64,000 nucleotides of DNA from Burkholderia pseudomultivorans (lineage in GTDB: Bacteria; Pseudomonadota; Gammaproteobacteria; Burkholderiales; Burkholderiaceae). The stretch spans positions 2,604,001-2,668,000 of the forward strand of contig NZ_CP013377.1 in the NCBI RefSeq assembly GCF_001718415.1, in the 5' to 3' direction. The translations under genes were made by a program, and so were the position numbers. This document shows, in pieces, positions 8,681 through 17,562 of this stretch. The notes under the pieces were generated by a model, which saw nothing but the letters and a program-made list of their open reading frames with translations, was not told the DNA's origin and did not search any database. Position 1 is the stretch's first letter, and each line of letters begins with the position of its first letter.

Positions 8681-9277
8681 TCACGGCGCAACCCAGCGGC
8701 CTTCGTAGCCGTCGTCGCTCAGGTCGAACACGGCACGACGATGGCCGGCATGCGCGAGTTCGAGCCAGTCGATACGCGTCGCGGTGACGTGAATCACGCA
8801 GAAGTTGGCATAGCCGTCGTCTGTCGGCGCGCTGCCCTGGTTCGCCGCGAGATGCGCGTCGTCGGGCGAATCGATCGGCGTTCCCGGCGGCAGCGGTGCG
8901 CGATAGAGCAACAACGTATGCGGCCGGCTGGATTGCCAGAGCGCGCGCCGCTCGGCTTCGTCGTCGCAGATCGACGCGATGCCCTCGACGCGAATCTGCA
9001 CGAGCGCATCGAGATCGACGCCGACCAGCGCGACGCGCGGATCGCGACGCAGCTCCGCGACTTTCTCCGACCGCACATCGGTGTGCAACGACAAGCGGCG
9101 CGTATCGCGGCACACCTGACGCAACACGACCGTGCGCACCTTCGGCGCGCCGTCGATGCCGAGCGTCGCCAGTTGCAGCATCGTGAACGGCGAGCGCGGT
9201 GCGCCGACGCCGGACTCGATGCAGGACCAGAGCCGGTCGTAGGTAGCGGGAAGCGATGCGGGGCCTTGGTCGGACAT
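8681..9277 (-). CDS. PNPOx-like FMN-binding protein (Alr4036 type)
   Basis: 198 residues with a split-barrel flavin-binding fold. The segment from MLQLATLGIDGAPKVRTVVL through TDVRSEKVAEL to QIRVEG matches the pyridoxamine-phosphate-oxidase-like family in which FMN binds at the RTVVLR and RSEK motifs. The C-terminal part carries IDWLELAHAGHRRAVF, where PdxH proteins have their substrate-binding region. Whether it oxidises PNP/PMP or is a general FMN flavoprotein cannot be decided. It lies convergent to the LysR gene with 57 bp between them. Confidence 0.82.
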   Translation of the reverse strand: MSDQGPASLPATYDRLWSCIESGVGAPRSPFTMLQLATLGIDGAPKVRTVVLRQVCRDTRRLSLHTDVRSEKVAELRRDPRVALVGVDLDALVQIRVEGIASICDDEAERRALWQSSRPHTLLLYRAPLPPGTPIDSPDDAHLAANQGSAPTDDGYANFCVIHVTATRIDWLELAHAGHRRAVFDLSDDGYEGRWVAP

Positions 9278-9348
9278 GGCGGGCTGGCGGAATGGGGCGA
9301 TTGCGCAAGCTTAACCGTTTCGGCGGCGACGCAAGCGCCGTCCGCCGC

Positions 9349-9537
9349 TCAGTTGTAGCCGAGCACGACCGCGGCCGCCTCGCCGGCATCGGCCGGCTCC
9401 GCGCCGAACCGGCCGAGCACCGCGGCGACGTACTGCGGCCCCGCGCCGATCTGCGACGACCGATGCCCGACGGGCGCGACATCGGCCATGCACGGCAGTG
9501 CGTCGATCCATCCGCTTTCGTTGACGACATGGCTCAT
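9349..9537 (-). CDS. 62-residue hypothetical protein downstream of aminotransferase
   Basis: A small gene 11 bp after the aminotransferase stop, with a perfect AAGGAG seven bases before its ATG (9537). The product MSHVVNESGWIDALPCM... is hydrophilic to mildly hydrophobic, has no signal peptide or transmembrane segment, contains one cysteine (residue 16), and ends VVLGYN. The strong ribosome site and tight spacing argue that it is translated as part of the aminotransferase operon. I do not recognise the family. The compact size and single cysteine would fit a modified peptide or a small accessory protein, but that is speculation. Confidence 0.6.
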   Translation of the reverse strand: MSHVVNESGWIDALPCMADVAPVGHRSSQIGAGPQYVAAVLGRFGAEPADAGEAAAVVLGYN

Positions 9538-9548
9538 GACCGGTCTCC

Positions 9549-10748
9549 TTACGCGGCGATGGCCGCACCGTACGCGCGCACGAGGCGCGCCACGCCTTCC
9601 CGGATCGAGTCGACGTCCGGCGCGGCGAACGACAGACGCAGCGACGCATCGTCGACGTTGTCCGCGAAGAACGCGTTGCCCGGCACGAATACGACCTTGT
9701 TCGCGATCGCCTGCTGCAGCAGCACCGCCGACGATACCGCGCCGATCCGCGCCCACACGAACATCCCGCCTTCCGGGCGATGGAACGTGATCGCGTCGCC
9801 GAGGCCGTCGCGCAGCGCATCGCACATCGCGTCGCACTTGCGCTTGTATGCGGCCGTGATGCGCGGCAGGTGACGCTCGAGCGCGCCGTCGGCCAGATAT
9901 TCGGCAGCGGTCGCCTGCGTCCACGGCGTGCTGCACAGATCGACCGTCTGCTTCGCGATCACGCAGCGCCGCGCGATCTCGGCCGGCGCGATCGTCCAGC
10001 CGACGCGCAGCCCCGGCGCAACGATCTTCGACAGGCTCGCGAAATGCACGATCCAGTCGCGCGCGCCGTCCACTTCATCGGCCAGCGCGAGCGTCGACGG
10101 CACGGTTTCGCCCGCGAAGCGCAGGTCGCCGTACGGATCGTCCTCGACGATCAGGAAGCGGTATTGCACCGCGAGACGCAGCAGCTTCACGCGGCGTTCG
10201 CGCGTGAACGTCGCGCCGGTCGGGTTCGCGAAGGTCGGCACCGTGTACAGCAGCTTCGGCTGCGCGATTGCACCCGACGCGAGCAGCGCTTCGAGACGAT
10301 CGACGTCGAGGCCCGCGCCGTCGACCGGAATCGTCGCGATGCGCGCCTGTTGCAGGCGCATCGCCTGCAAGGTGGCCGGATAGGCCGGCTGTTCGGTCAG
10401 CACGACGTCGCCCGGCGACACCATCACGCGCAGCAGCAGGTCGAGGCCCTGCTGCGAGCCGGTCGTGACGAGCAGTTCGGCCGGCGTGCACGCGACGCCG
10501 CGACGCGCCATCAACGCGATCAGTTGCTGCTTCAGTTCGGCAAGGCCGTCGGTCGGACCGTACTGCAGGCAGCGCACCGGCTGCGCATACGCGCGCGCGG
10601 CTGCGGCGTCCAGGCCGTCGACGTCGAACAGGTCGCTGGCCGGATAACCGCCGGCGAAGGAAATCATGCCGGGCTCCGCGAGGTACTTGAACAACTCGCG
10701 GATCGGCGAGCCGGCTGGGTTCTGGAATGAGGGCGTGAACGCGTACAT
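9549..10748 (-). CDS. PLP-dependent aminotransferase, class I/II (2-aminoadipate/LysN-like)
   Basis: 399 residues of fold-type I aminotransferase without the N-terminal GntR domain of MocR proteins, but otherwise closest to that group. Visible: PLP-phosphate motif TGSQQGLDLL, YTVPTFANPTG, the EDDPYGDLRF segment with the PLP-binding Asp/Tyr, the Schiff-base lysine in ASLSKIVAPGLRVGW, and the carboxylate-binding Arg in LRLSF near the C-terminus. Substrate class is likely an alpha-amino acid (2-aminoadipate, aromatic or branched-chain). It forms a two-gene unit with the 62-residue protein. Confidence 0.88.
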   Translation of the reverse strand: MYAFTPSFQNPAGSPIRELFKYLAEPGMISFAGGYPASDLFDVDGLDAAAARAYAQPVRCLQYGPTDGLAELKQQLIALMARRGVACTPAELLVTTGSQQGLDLLLRVMVSPGDVVLTEQPAYPATLQAMRLQQARIATIPVDGAGLDVDRLEALLASGAIAQPKLLYTVPTFANPTGATFTRERRVKLLRLAVQYRFLIVEDDPYGDLRFAGETVPSTLALADEVDGARDWIVHFASLSKIVAPGLRVGWTIAPAEIARRCVIAKQTVDLCSTPWTQATAAEYLADGALERHLPRITAAYKRKCDAMCDALRDGLGDAITFHRPEGGMFVWARIGAVSSAVLLQQAIANKVVFVPGNAFFADNVDDASLRLSFAAPDVDSIREGVARLVRAYGAAIAA

Positions 10749-11007
10749 GTCGTCGTGTGCTGGATGGCGAGGGGCCGGGTTGGCCGCCGGGTTGCCGACC
10801 GTCGTCGCGCTTCGGGTATCGGGCGCAGCGGCGGTGAATTCGAGCCACGATTGTCGACAGTCATTAAGGCTGCGGCAAACGATATCTATGCACTAGGTCT
10901 TGCGGTTTGGTCATTAACCGGGGGAGCGGTGCCGATCCACCGTGGCAGGTCTTACGGGCACGCCGCCAGGTCTACGTCACTGTAGACGGAAAGCCGATCG
11001 ACGCTCC

Positions 11008-12501
11008 TTATGGCCTCACCACCTGCTCAGCCGGTCTCGAAACAAACACCACATAGCCCCGCGGCGCCATCACGCGTCCCCACGCGCGCTTGCTAACCTC
11101 GACATAGTTCGGCACCGCCCGACTGAACGCCGCGGACCGCTCAACACACGCCGTATCGCCGACGCGGCACACCAGCAGCACGCCCTGCCGCCGTACCTCG
11201 TCCGCGGTCAGCCATGGCGTCGTCCGGGGGCGCTCCATATCCCAATAGCGCGTCCGTCGATTGCCATAGAAGAGGATGGACTGCGCCTCGTGGACGGAAC
11301 CGGTCACGACCGGAATCTCGCCGCCGACGGTTGTTCGCCAGAGCAGACGTGCCGCCATCGCGAGTTCCTTGCGCGGTTCGGCTGCGTCGTCGGTCCCGCG
11401 CAATACGGCGTTGAACCCGACCGCTGCCGTCGCCACCAGAACGATCGCCCAATAGGCTGCCATCAGGCAACGCGCGCGCGCCGGCTCGACGGTGATCTGG
11501 GCCCGGCGCAGCACCGCCAGCCACATCGGCACGATCGCAAACCAGGCGGCCATTCCCCACACCGATGCCATTTGCGTGCCGGTTGCGACTGCCACCCCGC
11601 CCGTGACGATGAGCGGACCGAACGTCAGCCACCAAAGATCAGGACACCTTTTCGGTCTGACGCTGCTGCCGATCATCGTTTTCATCGCGCGCCAACGCGA
11701 TCGGCCTGCAAGCAGGCCGACGAATCCGAACGACAGGCACAGATAGCCGATCTGCGCGAGCGTATAGATGCCGAATCGCTCGACCGCCGCCCACCGCGCG
11801 CCGCCCATCCGATCTTCCGCGTAAGAGAATGTCTCGAACCGGTCGTCCACGAGCCACGCGATATGCGGACCCAGCACGACCGCTCCGGCTGCGACGGCGA
11901 CGAGCGCGGGCCAGCTCCACAGTCGAGCACGCCACGCGGGCCGCGCGAGTGCCGCCGTCAACAACGCGGTCAGCAACACGACCGAAAAATACTTCCCGAG
12001 CAGCGAGAGCGCGCCGAACACACCGAGCGCGAGCGCGAACCGCCGTCGTCCCGTCTGCATGAACCGGACGAAAAAATAGGCCGTCCACGGCCAGAGCGAC
12101 AACAGGATCGCGTTCGCATTGAACTTGACCGCGAGCGTCGAATAAAGCGGCGACACGGCCATCGCCAGCCCCGCGACGACGGCGGTCCGGCGCGGCACGA
12201 ACTGCCCCGCAAGCGCCACGATGCCGAGCAGACCGATCAATACGTTGAACGACGACAGCGCGAAATAGGCGAGGTCCGTATTGGGAAAAATGCGAAACCA
12301 CGCAGCCGTGACCCATGCGAACAGCGGCGGATGCTTGAAGTAGCCGGCCTGCCACTCGATACCCCATGCGTAGTTCTCGATCATGTCGCCCTGCATGTCG
12401 AGATTGCCCCGCGACAACCATGCGGCAACGGTCCACACGACAGCGTTGATCGGTAAAAGCGCGAGCAACGGCAACGGCTCGCGGGTAGTGATTTGCGCCA
12501 T
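11008..12501 (-). CDS. Membrane glycosyltransferase, GT39/ArnT-like (PMT_2)
   Basis: 497 residues with about ten hydrophobic segments. The first periplasmic loop carries the acidic D-M-x-E-N-Y motif, followed by WQAGYFKHPPL, the region holding the catalytic/metal acidic residues and the HPP motif of the ArnT/PMT family, which transfers a sugar from undecaprenyl phosphate. A soluble C-terminal domain follows from about residue 370. It is the third gene of a minus-strand cassette after gtrB- and gtrA-like genes, so it probably moves the sugar flipped by GtrA onto lipopolysaccharide O-antigen, core or another envelope glycan. Confidence 0.88.
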   Translation of the reverse strand: MAQITTREPLPLLALLPINAVVWTVAAWLSRGNLDMQGDMIENYAWGIEWQAGYFKHPPLFAWVTAAWFRIFPNTDLAYFALSSFNVLIGLLGIVALAGQFVPRRTAVVAGLAMAVSPLYSTLAVKFNANAILLSLWPWTAYFFVRFMQTGRRRFALALGVFGALSLLGKYFSVVLLTALLTAALARPAWRARLWSWPALVAVAAGAVVLGPHIAWLVDDRFETFSYAEDRMGGARWAAVERFGIYTLAQIGYLCLSFGFVGLLAGRSRWRAMKTMIGSSVRPKRCPDLWWLTFGPLIVTGGVAVATGTQMASVWGMAAWFAIVPMWLAVLRRAQITVEPARARCLMAAYWAIVLVATAAVGFNAVLRGTDDAAEPRKELAMAARLLWRTTVGGEIPVVTGSVHEAQSILFYGNRRTRYWDMERPRTTPWLTADEVRRQGVLLVCRVGDTACVERSAAFSRAVPNYVEVSKRAWGRVMAPRGYVVFVSRPAEQVVRP

Positions 12502-12546
12502 GAGAATGGGATGAAAAATGGAAGCGGGCGATGACGGTTCGAAGCT

Positions 12547-12939
12547 TCACCGCCTGCGAATTCGAAATGTCCAGAGCGAGTTGGCCGTATAGGTCGTCAC
12601 CAGCACGATGACCGTCGACATGCACTGAGCGGGCAGCCACGGCCATCCGCCGCGGTGCGACAGAAGCCACATGAGCGCGCCATTGACGGCGATCCCCGGC
12701 ACGGCCACGGAGAAAAAGCGCAGCGCGGTTGCGCAATGCGCGCCAGTCGCGCGAAACGTCACGTGATAATTGAGCAGGTAATTCACGCCGGCCCCCGCGA
12801 TGGCGCCCGCGCACGACGCGACGACGACCTCGCAGGCCCGCAGCGAAACCAGCATGGCCGTCGTTCCGTACTGCACCGCGGTTCCGATTGCGCCGACCGA
12901 CGCATAGCGCACGAATCGGCGGGCTTCCGGTCCGGTCAT
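12547..12939 (-). CDS. gtrA: GtrA-family flippase-like membrane protein
   Basis: 130 residues, four predicted transmembrane helices, with the GtrA signature FVRYASVGAIGTAVQY at the start and NYLLNYHVTF in the second half. The ATG overlaps the GtrB-like stop as ATGA (12936-12939), so the two are translationally coupled. The family is thought to flip undecaprenyl-phosphate-linked sugar made by GtrB to the periplasmic face. The length is typical. Together with its neighbours it forms a serotype-conversion-type module. Confidence 0.9.
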   Translation of the reverse strand: MTGPEARRFVRYASVGAIGTAVQYGTTAMLVSLRACEVVVASCAGAIAGAGVNYLLNYHVTFRATGAHCATALRFFSVAVPGIAVNGALMWLLSHRGGWPWLPAQCMSTVIVLVTTYTANSLWTFRIRRR

Positions 12940-13937
12940 GTGCCGTCCTTGCGGTGAATTGCGCGCACGATATAGACCGGACGGCGCTTCGTCTCCATAT
13001 AGATGCGGCCGACGTACTCGCCGATAATCCCGATGCCGACCAGTTGCATGCCGCCGAGAAACAGCACGGCCGTGATAAGCGACGCATAGCCGGGCACGCT
13101 GATTCCGTGAAGCAGCGTGCGCGCGGCGAGGTAGCCCGAATAGACGATCGCACCGCCGGCGGTCGCGCCGCCGATGTAAGTCCATACCCTGAGTGGCAGC
13201 GTGCCGAAGCTGGTCAGCCCTTCCAGCGCGAAATTCCACAGCTTCCAGCCCGAGAATTTCGAATGGCCAGCCACGCGCGGGCGGCGCACATAATCGACCG
13301 ACGTGACCCGAAAGCCGACCCAGGAAAACAACCCCTTCATGAAGCGGCGGTTCTCCGGCATGCGTTTCAGCGCATCGACGACGCGCCTCGACATCAGCCT
13401 GAAGTCGCCTGCATTGTCGGGAATCGGCGTATCCGAAATCGCGTTGTGGACGCGATAAAACAGCGCTGCGGTCCGGCGCTTGAGCCAGGAATCCGAATGA
13501 CGATCCGAGCGCGTTGCGAGCACGACGTCGAAACCTTCACGCCATCGCTCGACCAGCATCGGAATCACGTCGGGCGGATCCTGCAGATCCGCGTCGAACG
13601 GAATCACCGCATCGCCGCTCGCGACGTCGAGCCCCGCCGTCAATGCCGCCTCCTTGCCGAAATTTCGGGAAAGGTCGACAACGTGTATGCGCGCATCGGC
13701 TTCGCAAAATTCGAGCAGTCGTGACAAGGTGGCATCCGTGCTGCCGTCGTTGACGCAAACGACCTCGTAATCGGTGTCGGGAATACCGCTCAGCGTCGCC
13801 CTGATTTCGCGAAAGAACGCGTCGATCGCCTCTTCCTCGTTGTAGAACGGCGTGACGATCGACAAGATCGGGCGAGCGTGCCGAACGGCGATCGCGTCGG
13901 CAGATGAAGACAATCGAGCACCGCAGGCCTTATGCAT
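12936..13937 (-). CDS. gtrB: GtrB-like polyprenyl-phosphate glycosyltransferase (GT2)
   Basis: 333 residues. GT-A catalytic domain (about 22-245) with TPFYNEEE, VNDGSTDAT and the metal-binding PFDADLQDPP, then two C-terminal transmembrane helices (about 250-310) as in bactoprenol glucosyl transferases. It moves a hexose from a nucleotide sugar to undecaprenyl phosphate at the inner face of the membrane. The N-terminal ~20 residues are poorly conserved in appearance and a downstream start is possible. First gene of the gtr cassette. Confidence 0.9.
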   Translation of the reverse strand: MHKACGARLSSSADAIAVRHARPILSIVTPFYNEEEAIDAFFREIRATLSGIPDTDYEVVCVNDGSTDATLSRLLEFCEADARIHVVDLSRNFGKEAALTAGLDVASGDAVIPFDADLQDPPDVIPMLVERWREGFDVVLATRSDRHSDSWLKRRTAALFYRVHNAISDTPIPDNAGDFRLMSRRVVDALKRMPENRRFMKGLFSWVGFRVTSVDYVRRPRVAGHSKFSGWKLWNFALEGLTSFGTLPLRVWTYIGGATAGGAIVYSGYLAARTLLHGISVPGYASLITAVLFLGGMQLVGIGIIGEYVGRIYMETKRRPVYIVRAIHRKDGT

Positions 13938-14302
13938 TTTTCGTAGATGCGGTGCAGTCGCGGATTTTTACCGTGTCCATTATCTCCACGCTTCGATTCA
14001 AGGCGACACCCTCGATTTAAAGAATGAAAAAGCCGCAGCCGATACCTCAGCATTCACCCTCGGTTGCGCGCCACGGCCCGATCGGGTCCGGCGTTTATTC
14101 GGACTTCAAATGACTTCGTCGTCGAGCAAAAAAAAGAATCCAGCGAGCATACTGATTTCATGACCAACTTGAAATCGGACGATTACGAAAATGTGCTCTG
14201 ATTCGTTAATCCAGTCCGATTCGGTCGTCGAGCTTCGCCAGATCGACGGCGTTTTCCGGTTCGGTGATGACTGGTTAAAGGTGGGGGACGCAGACGGCGC
14301 GC
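13938..14302. other. AT-richer intergenic region upstream of the gtr cassette
   Basis: A 365-bp stretch with clearly lower GC than its surroundings. It lies between the start of gtrB and the terminator of the oxidoreductase operon, so it should carry the gtr promoter. Only short shadow frames are seen. The compositional drop fits acquisition of the gtr cassette by transfer. Confidence 0.4.
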
Positions 14303-14332
14303 AAAAAAAAAGCCCGACAAAACCGTCGGGCC
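14303..14332 (-). terminator. Rho-independent terminator after the FAD oxidoreductase gene
   Basis: On the minus strand GCCCGAC pairs with GTCGGGC around a six-base loop and is followed by an uninterrupted run of nine T (A-run 14303-14311 on plus). It lies 55 bp past the stop of the oxidoreductase gene. Confidence 0.92.
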
Positions 14333-14387
14333 AATCGGTGAAACACAAGGAGAACCCCACCCGCCACACCGGGTGGGACACGCCGCG

Positions 14388-15578
14388 CTACACGACGTTC
14401 TTTTCGACGATCGGCCGGTTTTCCAGCACGCGCGCCCAGCCGAGCGACGACAGATCGAGCGTTTCATAACGCCCGCCGAGAATCAGCTCGCTCACTCCGC
14501 GCCCGGTGGCCGGCCCTTGCTGCAGTCCGTGCCCGCTGTACCCGTTCGCGAACACGACGTTGTCGAGTTCCGGGTGATACCCGATGATCGCGTTGTGATC
14601 GAACACGTTGTACTCGTAATACCCCGACCAGCAGTTCTCGACCCGCAGCGCCTCGAACTCGGGCACGCGATGCGCGAGCGTCGGCCAGATCACCTCGTCG
14701 AACAGGTCGTGGTCGACTTCATCGAGCGGCAGATCGTCCGGATCCTTGTCCGGGCTCGGCGACGTCCCGCAGATATAGGTGCGCCCTTCCGGCCGGAAAT
14801 ACACGCCGGTCGGATCGATCAGCAACGGACAGTCCGTGAGCCGCGCCGGCGACGACACGTTGAAAATGCTGCGCCGCCGCGCATAAACGGGAATCTCGAT
14901 TCCCATCTTCGCCGACAGGCCGCGCGCCCACGCACCGGCCGCATTGACGAGCGTGTCGCACGCATGGCGCTCGCCGTCGCTCGTCACGACATGCGTCACC
15001 TTGCGCCCGGCCCGCACCACATCGGTCACATCGGCAGCCACGTAACGCGCGCCCAGCGCCTGCGCCTTCTTGCGCAGCGCCTGCACGAGCCCGTACCCGT
15101 CGAACCAGCCCTCGCCCGTCACGCCATACGCGCCGGCGACGAGATCCTCGACGTTCAGCCAGGGAAACTTCTCGCGTAGCGCCTCCGCATCCATCAAACG
15201 GATGTCCGCGCCCAGCCGCGTCTGCAGCGCATGATTCTCGCGCAGCGTCGCCTCGCCCGCCGGCGTCGCGAGAAACAGGTAACCGCCTTCATGCAGATCG
15301 ATCGACGGCCGATTTCCATCGACTTCAAGCCGCTCGCCGAGCGTGCGCAGGAACTCGATTCCGAACAACGACATCTCGATCGACAGCGGCGTCGAGAACT
15401 GCTGCCGGATCGACGCGGCCGACAACGCCGACGACGATTTCGCATACGTCGGATCGCGTTCGATGACGGTCACGGATACCGTCGGATCCTTGGCGCGCAA
15501 GAAATAGGCGATCGAGCTGCCGATCACACCACCGCCGACGATGACGACTTGAGAACTCACGACTGACTCCAGTTGCAC
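14388..15578 (-). CDS. FAD-dependent amine/amino-acid oxidoreductase (DAO family)
   Basis: 396 residues. An N-terminal Rossmann FAD motif VVIVGGGVIGSSIAYFL with the ribose-binding acidic end (VIERD), VNAAGAW in the middle, and a C-terminal FANGYSGHGLQQGPATGR, the classic FAD-contact segment of DAO/SoxB-like flavoproteins. It is cytoplasmic. Substrates in the family are N-methyl or D-amino acids and similar amines. A periplasmic amino-acid-type binding protein gene lies 136 bp upstream on the same strand, suggesting uptake and oxidation of one compound. Confidence 0.88.
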   Translation of the reverse strand: MQLESVVSSQVVIVGGGVIGSSIAYFLRAKDPTVSVTVIERDPTYAKSSSALSAASIRQQFSTPLSIEMSLFGIEFLRTLGERLEVDGNRPSIDLHEGGYLFLATPAGEATLRENHALQTRLGADIRLMDAEALREKFPWLNVEDLVAGAYGVTGEGWFDGYGLVQALRKKAQALGARYVAADVTDVVRAGRKVTHVVTSDGERHACDTLVNAAGAWARGLSAKMGIEIPVYARRRSIFNVSSPARLTDCPLLIDPTGVYFRPEGRTYICGTSPSPDKDPDDLPLDEVDHDLFDEVIWPTLAHRVPEFEALRVENCWSGYYEYNVFDHNAIIGYHPELDNVVFANGYSGHGLQQGPATGRGVSELILGGRYETLDLSSLGWARVLENRPIVEKNVV

Positions 15579-15713
15579 GTAAAAGGCGCGGCCATCCCGC
15601 CGCGCCCGTAATGGGTTCGTACCGCGCCGCGCCGGCGCAAGGCAAGCGCCATCGATCGCTCACGGTATTTCAGCATGTCCGGCCGCACCGCGAAAGCCTG
15701 CGCGCGTTCGCGT

Positions 15714-16865
15714 TCAATCCGCCGACTTGGTGGTGACGGGCTGCCACGCGGCGTTCTTCACTTCATACAGCGTCGAGCTCGGATTCTTCAGGTCGCCGGT
15801 GTCGGTGAACGCGATCGTGCCGGTAATCCCGTCGTAGCGCGTGCTCTTCAGCGCGCCGTTGAAATCGGCCGGCTTCGTCGAGTTTGCCTTCTGCATTGCG
15901 TTGATCGCGATCCACGTCGCGTCGTACGCAAACGGCGCATACGCGAGCATGTCGACGCCGTACTTCTGCCTGAACTTCGTCTCGAACAGCTTGCCCTTCG
16001 CGAGCCGCGACAACGGCTGCCCGTACTCCCACACGGCCGCGCCTTCCGCCGCGTTGCCCGCGAGCTTGATGAAATTCGCGTTCATCACGCCGCCGCCGGC
16101 AAGAAACTGCGCGCGGATGCCGAGCTGGCGCATGCGCTTCACGAGCATCGCGGATTGCGCGTCGAGTCCGCCGAAGAACACCAGGTCGGCGTTCACGCTC
16201 TTGATCTTCGTGAGCTGCGCGCTGAAGTCGACCGCCTTGTCGTTGGTGAATTCGCGCGCGACGATCGTGCCGCCGTTCGCCTTCACGGCCTTCTCGAATT
16301 CGTCGGCCTCGCCCTGGCCGAACGCGGTGCGATCGTCGATGATCGCGATGCGCTTCGCCTTCGTCACGGTCGCCGCGTAGGCACCCGCGTTGCCGGCGTT
16401 CTGCGTGTCGGTCGCGATCACGCGGTAGACGGTGCCAAGCCCCGCGCGCGTGATGTCCGGATTGGTCGCCGACGGCGTGATCATCGGAATGCCGGCCTTC
16501 GCGTAGATCTTCGAAGCGGGCAGCGTCGTGCCCGAATTGAAATGGCCGATCACGACCGCGACCTGCCCGTCCGTCAGCTGCTGCGCGGCCTGTACGCCGA
16601 TGCGCGGATCGCTCTGGTCGTCCTGCGACGTCACGACGAACTTCACCGGCTTGCCGCCGATCGTCGTGCGCGCGGCGTTCGCCTCGTCGACGGCCATCCG
16701 CACGCCGTTCTCGATGTCCTTGCCGTATGCGGCGCCGCCGCCCGTCAGCGGGACGGCCACGCCGACCTTGACCACCGTTTCCTGCGCATGCGCCGGGCCG
16801 GTCTGGAACGCGAGAAGCGCGGCGGTCAGCGCGAGGCCGGAAAGCGAGCGGAGTCGGAACGTCAT
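15714..16865 (-). CDS. Branched-chain amino acid-type ABC transporter substrate-binding protein
   Basis: 383 residues from the ATG at 16865, preceded by AAAGGA. Residues 1-~27 form a Sec signal peptide ending PAHAQ. The mature protein is a LivK/LivJ-type type I periplasmic binding protein: VKVGVAVPLTGGGAAYG, VIGHFNSGTTLPAS, PMITPSATNPDIT, and AFGQGEADEF in the second lobe. The ligand is probably an amino acid or related amine. No permease or ATPase genes are in the window, so it must use components encoded elsewhere. Probably co-transcribed with the FAD oxidoreductase. Confidence 0.9.
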   Translation of the reverse strand: MTFRLRSLSGLALTAALLAFQTGPAHAQETVVKVGVAVPLTGGGAAYGKDIENGVRMAVDEANAARTTIGGKPVKFVVTSQDDQSDPRIGVQAAQQLTDGQVAVVIGHFNSGTTLPASKIYAKAGIPMITPSATNPDITRAGLGTVYRVIATDTQNAGNAGAYAATVTKAKRIAIIDDRTAFGQGEADEFEKAVKANGGTIVAREFTNDKAVDFSAQLTKIKSVNADLVFFGGLDAQSAMLVKRMRQLGIRAQFLAGGGVMNANFIKLAGNAAEGAAVWEYGQPLSRLAKGKLFETKFRQKYGVDMLAYAPFAYDATWIAINAMQKANSTKPADFNGALKSTRYDGITGTIAFTDTGDLKNPSSTLYEVKNAAWQPVTTKSAD

Positions 16866-17211
16866 CGGAACAGTCCTTTTCTTCGGTGGGTCGATGGACG
16901 ACGCGCAGCAGAGCGCATCGGCGCGACCTCCCGCGCGTCGGCACACGTCCGGGTTCCGTCTCGAGGGGAGCTTTCACCGCGAAGGAGGTGAAAGGATTGT
17001 GGGTAGCCAATACCCGCGCAGCAAACGAAATATCGGAACTATGTTGTGAGGAATTGTCATCAAGTTCCGGTGCGCGGATCGGCGGTAAGCCGTGCAACGG
17101 CGCGCCGCGGGCGGCACGCGTCGCGCGCGTGCGGCGCCGGCGCCCGCTGCGGCTGCGTCGAGCGGGTCATGCCGGCACGGCATCAGTCCGGCTGGGACCG
17201 CGCCGGTCGCG
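16866..17211. other. Intergenic region upstream of the binding-protein gene
   Basis: 346 bp between the start of the substrate-binding protein gene and the end of the small CsbD gene, both on the minus strand. It should hold the promoter of the binding-protein gene. A purine-rich GAAGGAGGTGAAAGG lies near 16980-16994 but precedes no convincing frame. Nothing else was recognised. Confidence 0.35.
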
Positions 17212-17397
17212 TCAGTGCCGTTCCGTATTGCGGCGCGCCGCGTCCGCCGCTTCGCCGGCCTTCTCCTGCAGCCTGCCGGCCTTCTGCTCGGCGATGCCTT
17301 CCGCTTCCGCCCTGCGGTCGCCCGTGACCTTGCCGAGCGCTTCCTTGACCGAACCCTTCACCTGTTTGCGCTTGCCTTCGATGCGATTCCTGTCCAT
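17212..17397 (-). CDS. CsbD-family stress protein (61 residues)
   Basis: A CsbD-like protein starting MDRNRIEGKRKQVKGSVKEA, the family hallmark (N-[KR]-I-x-G-x2-KQ-x-KG), then a charged, Lys/Glu/Ala-rich helical remainder. CsbD proteins are small, abundant and induced by general stress; their molecular function is unknown. The start has GGAG at proper distance. Transcribed from the gap that contains the 17500-17530 inverted repeat. A second CsbD gene lies at 20117, suggesting one stress regulon. Confidence 0.9.
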   Translation of the reverse strand: MDRNRIEGKRKQVKGSVKEALGKVTGDRRAEAEGIAEQKAGRLQEKAGEAADAARRNTERH

Positions 17398-17499
17398 GGT
17401 CGTCTCCTGCAGTGTTCGACACAGAGCCGACGATCACGGCGGCGTGGCGCCGCGCCGTCGAATGGACAGGATCGCAAACGGCCGCCGCACGCGGCAGAT

Positions 17500-17530
17500 G
17501 CGGATGCACCAGCGCATATGGTGCATCCGC
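17500..17530. promoter_or_regulatory. Perfect 11-bp inverted repeat upstream of csbD
   Basis: GCGGATGCACC (17500-17510) and its exact complement GGTGCATCCGC (17520-17530) flank nine bases. It lies between the PAS-LuxR gene and the downstream csbD gene. The half-site TGCGGATGCACCA resembles elements at 19226-19256 and 19381-19395 (consensus TGCGRATGCACYA). Probable operator of a dimeric regulator, likely the adjacent LuxR-type protein. Confidence 0.6.
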
Positions 17531-17562
17531 ACCGATCCAGGAACGCGAGGGCTGCGCCGGGC

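Noticed and set aside
16975..16995. Shine-Dalgarno-like GAAGGAGGTGAAAGG on the plus strand as evidence of a gene
   Set aside because: No plus-strand frame of plausible coding character follows within proper distance.
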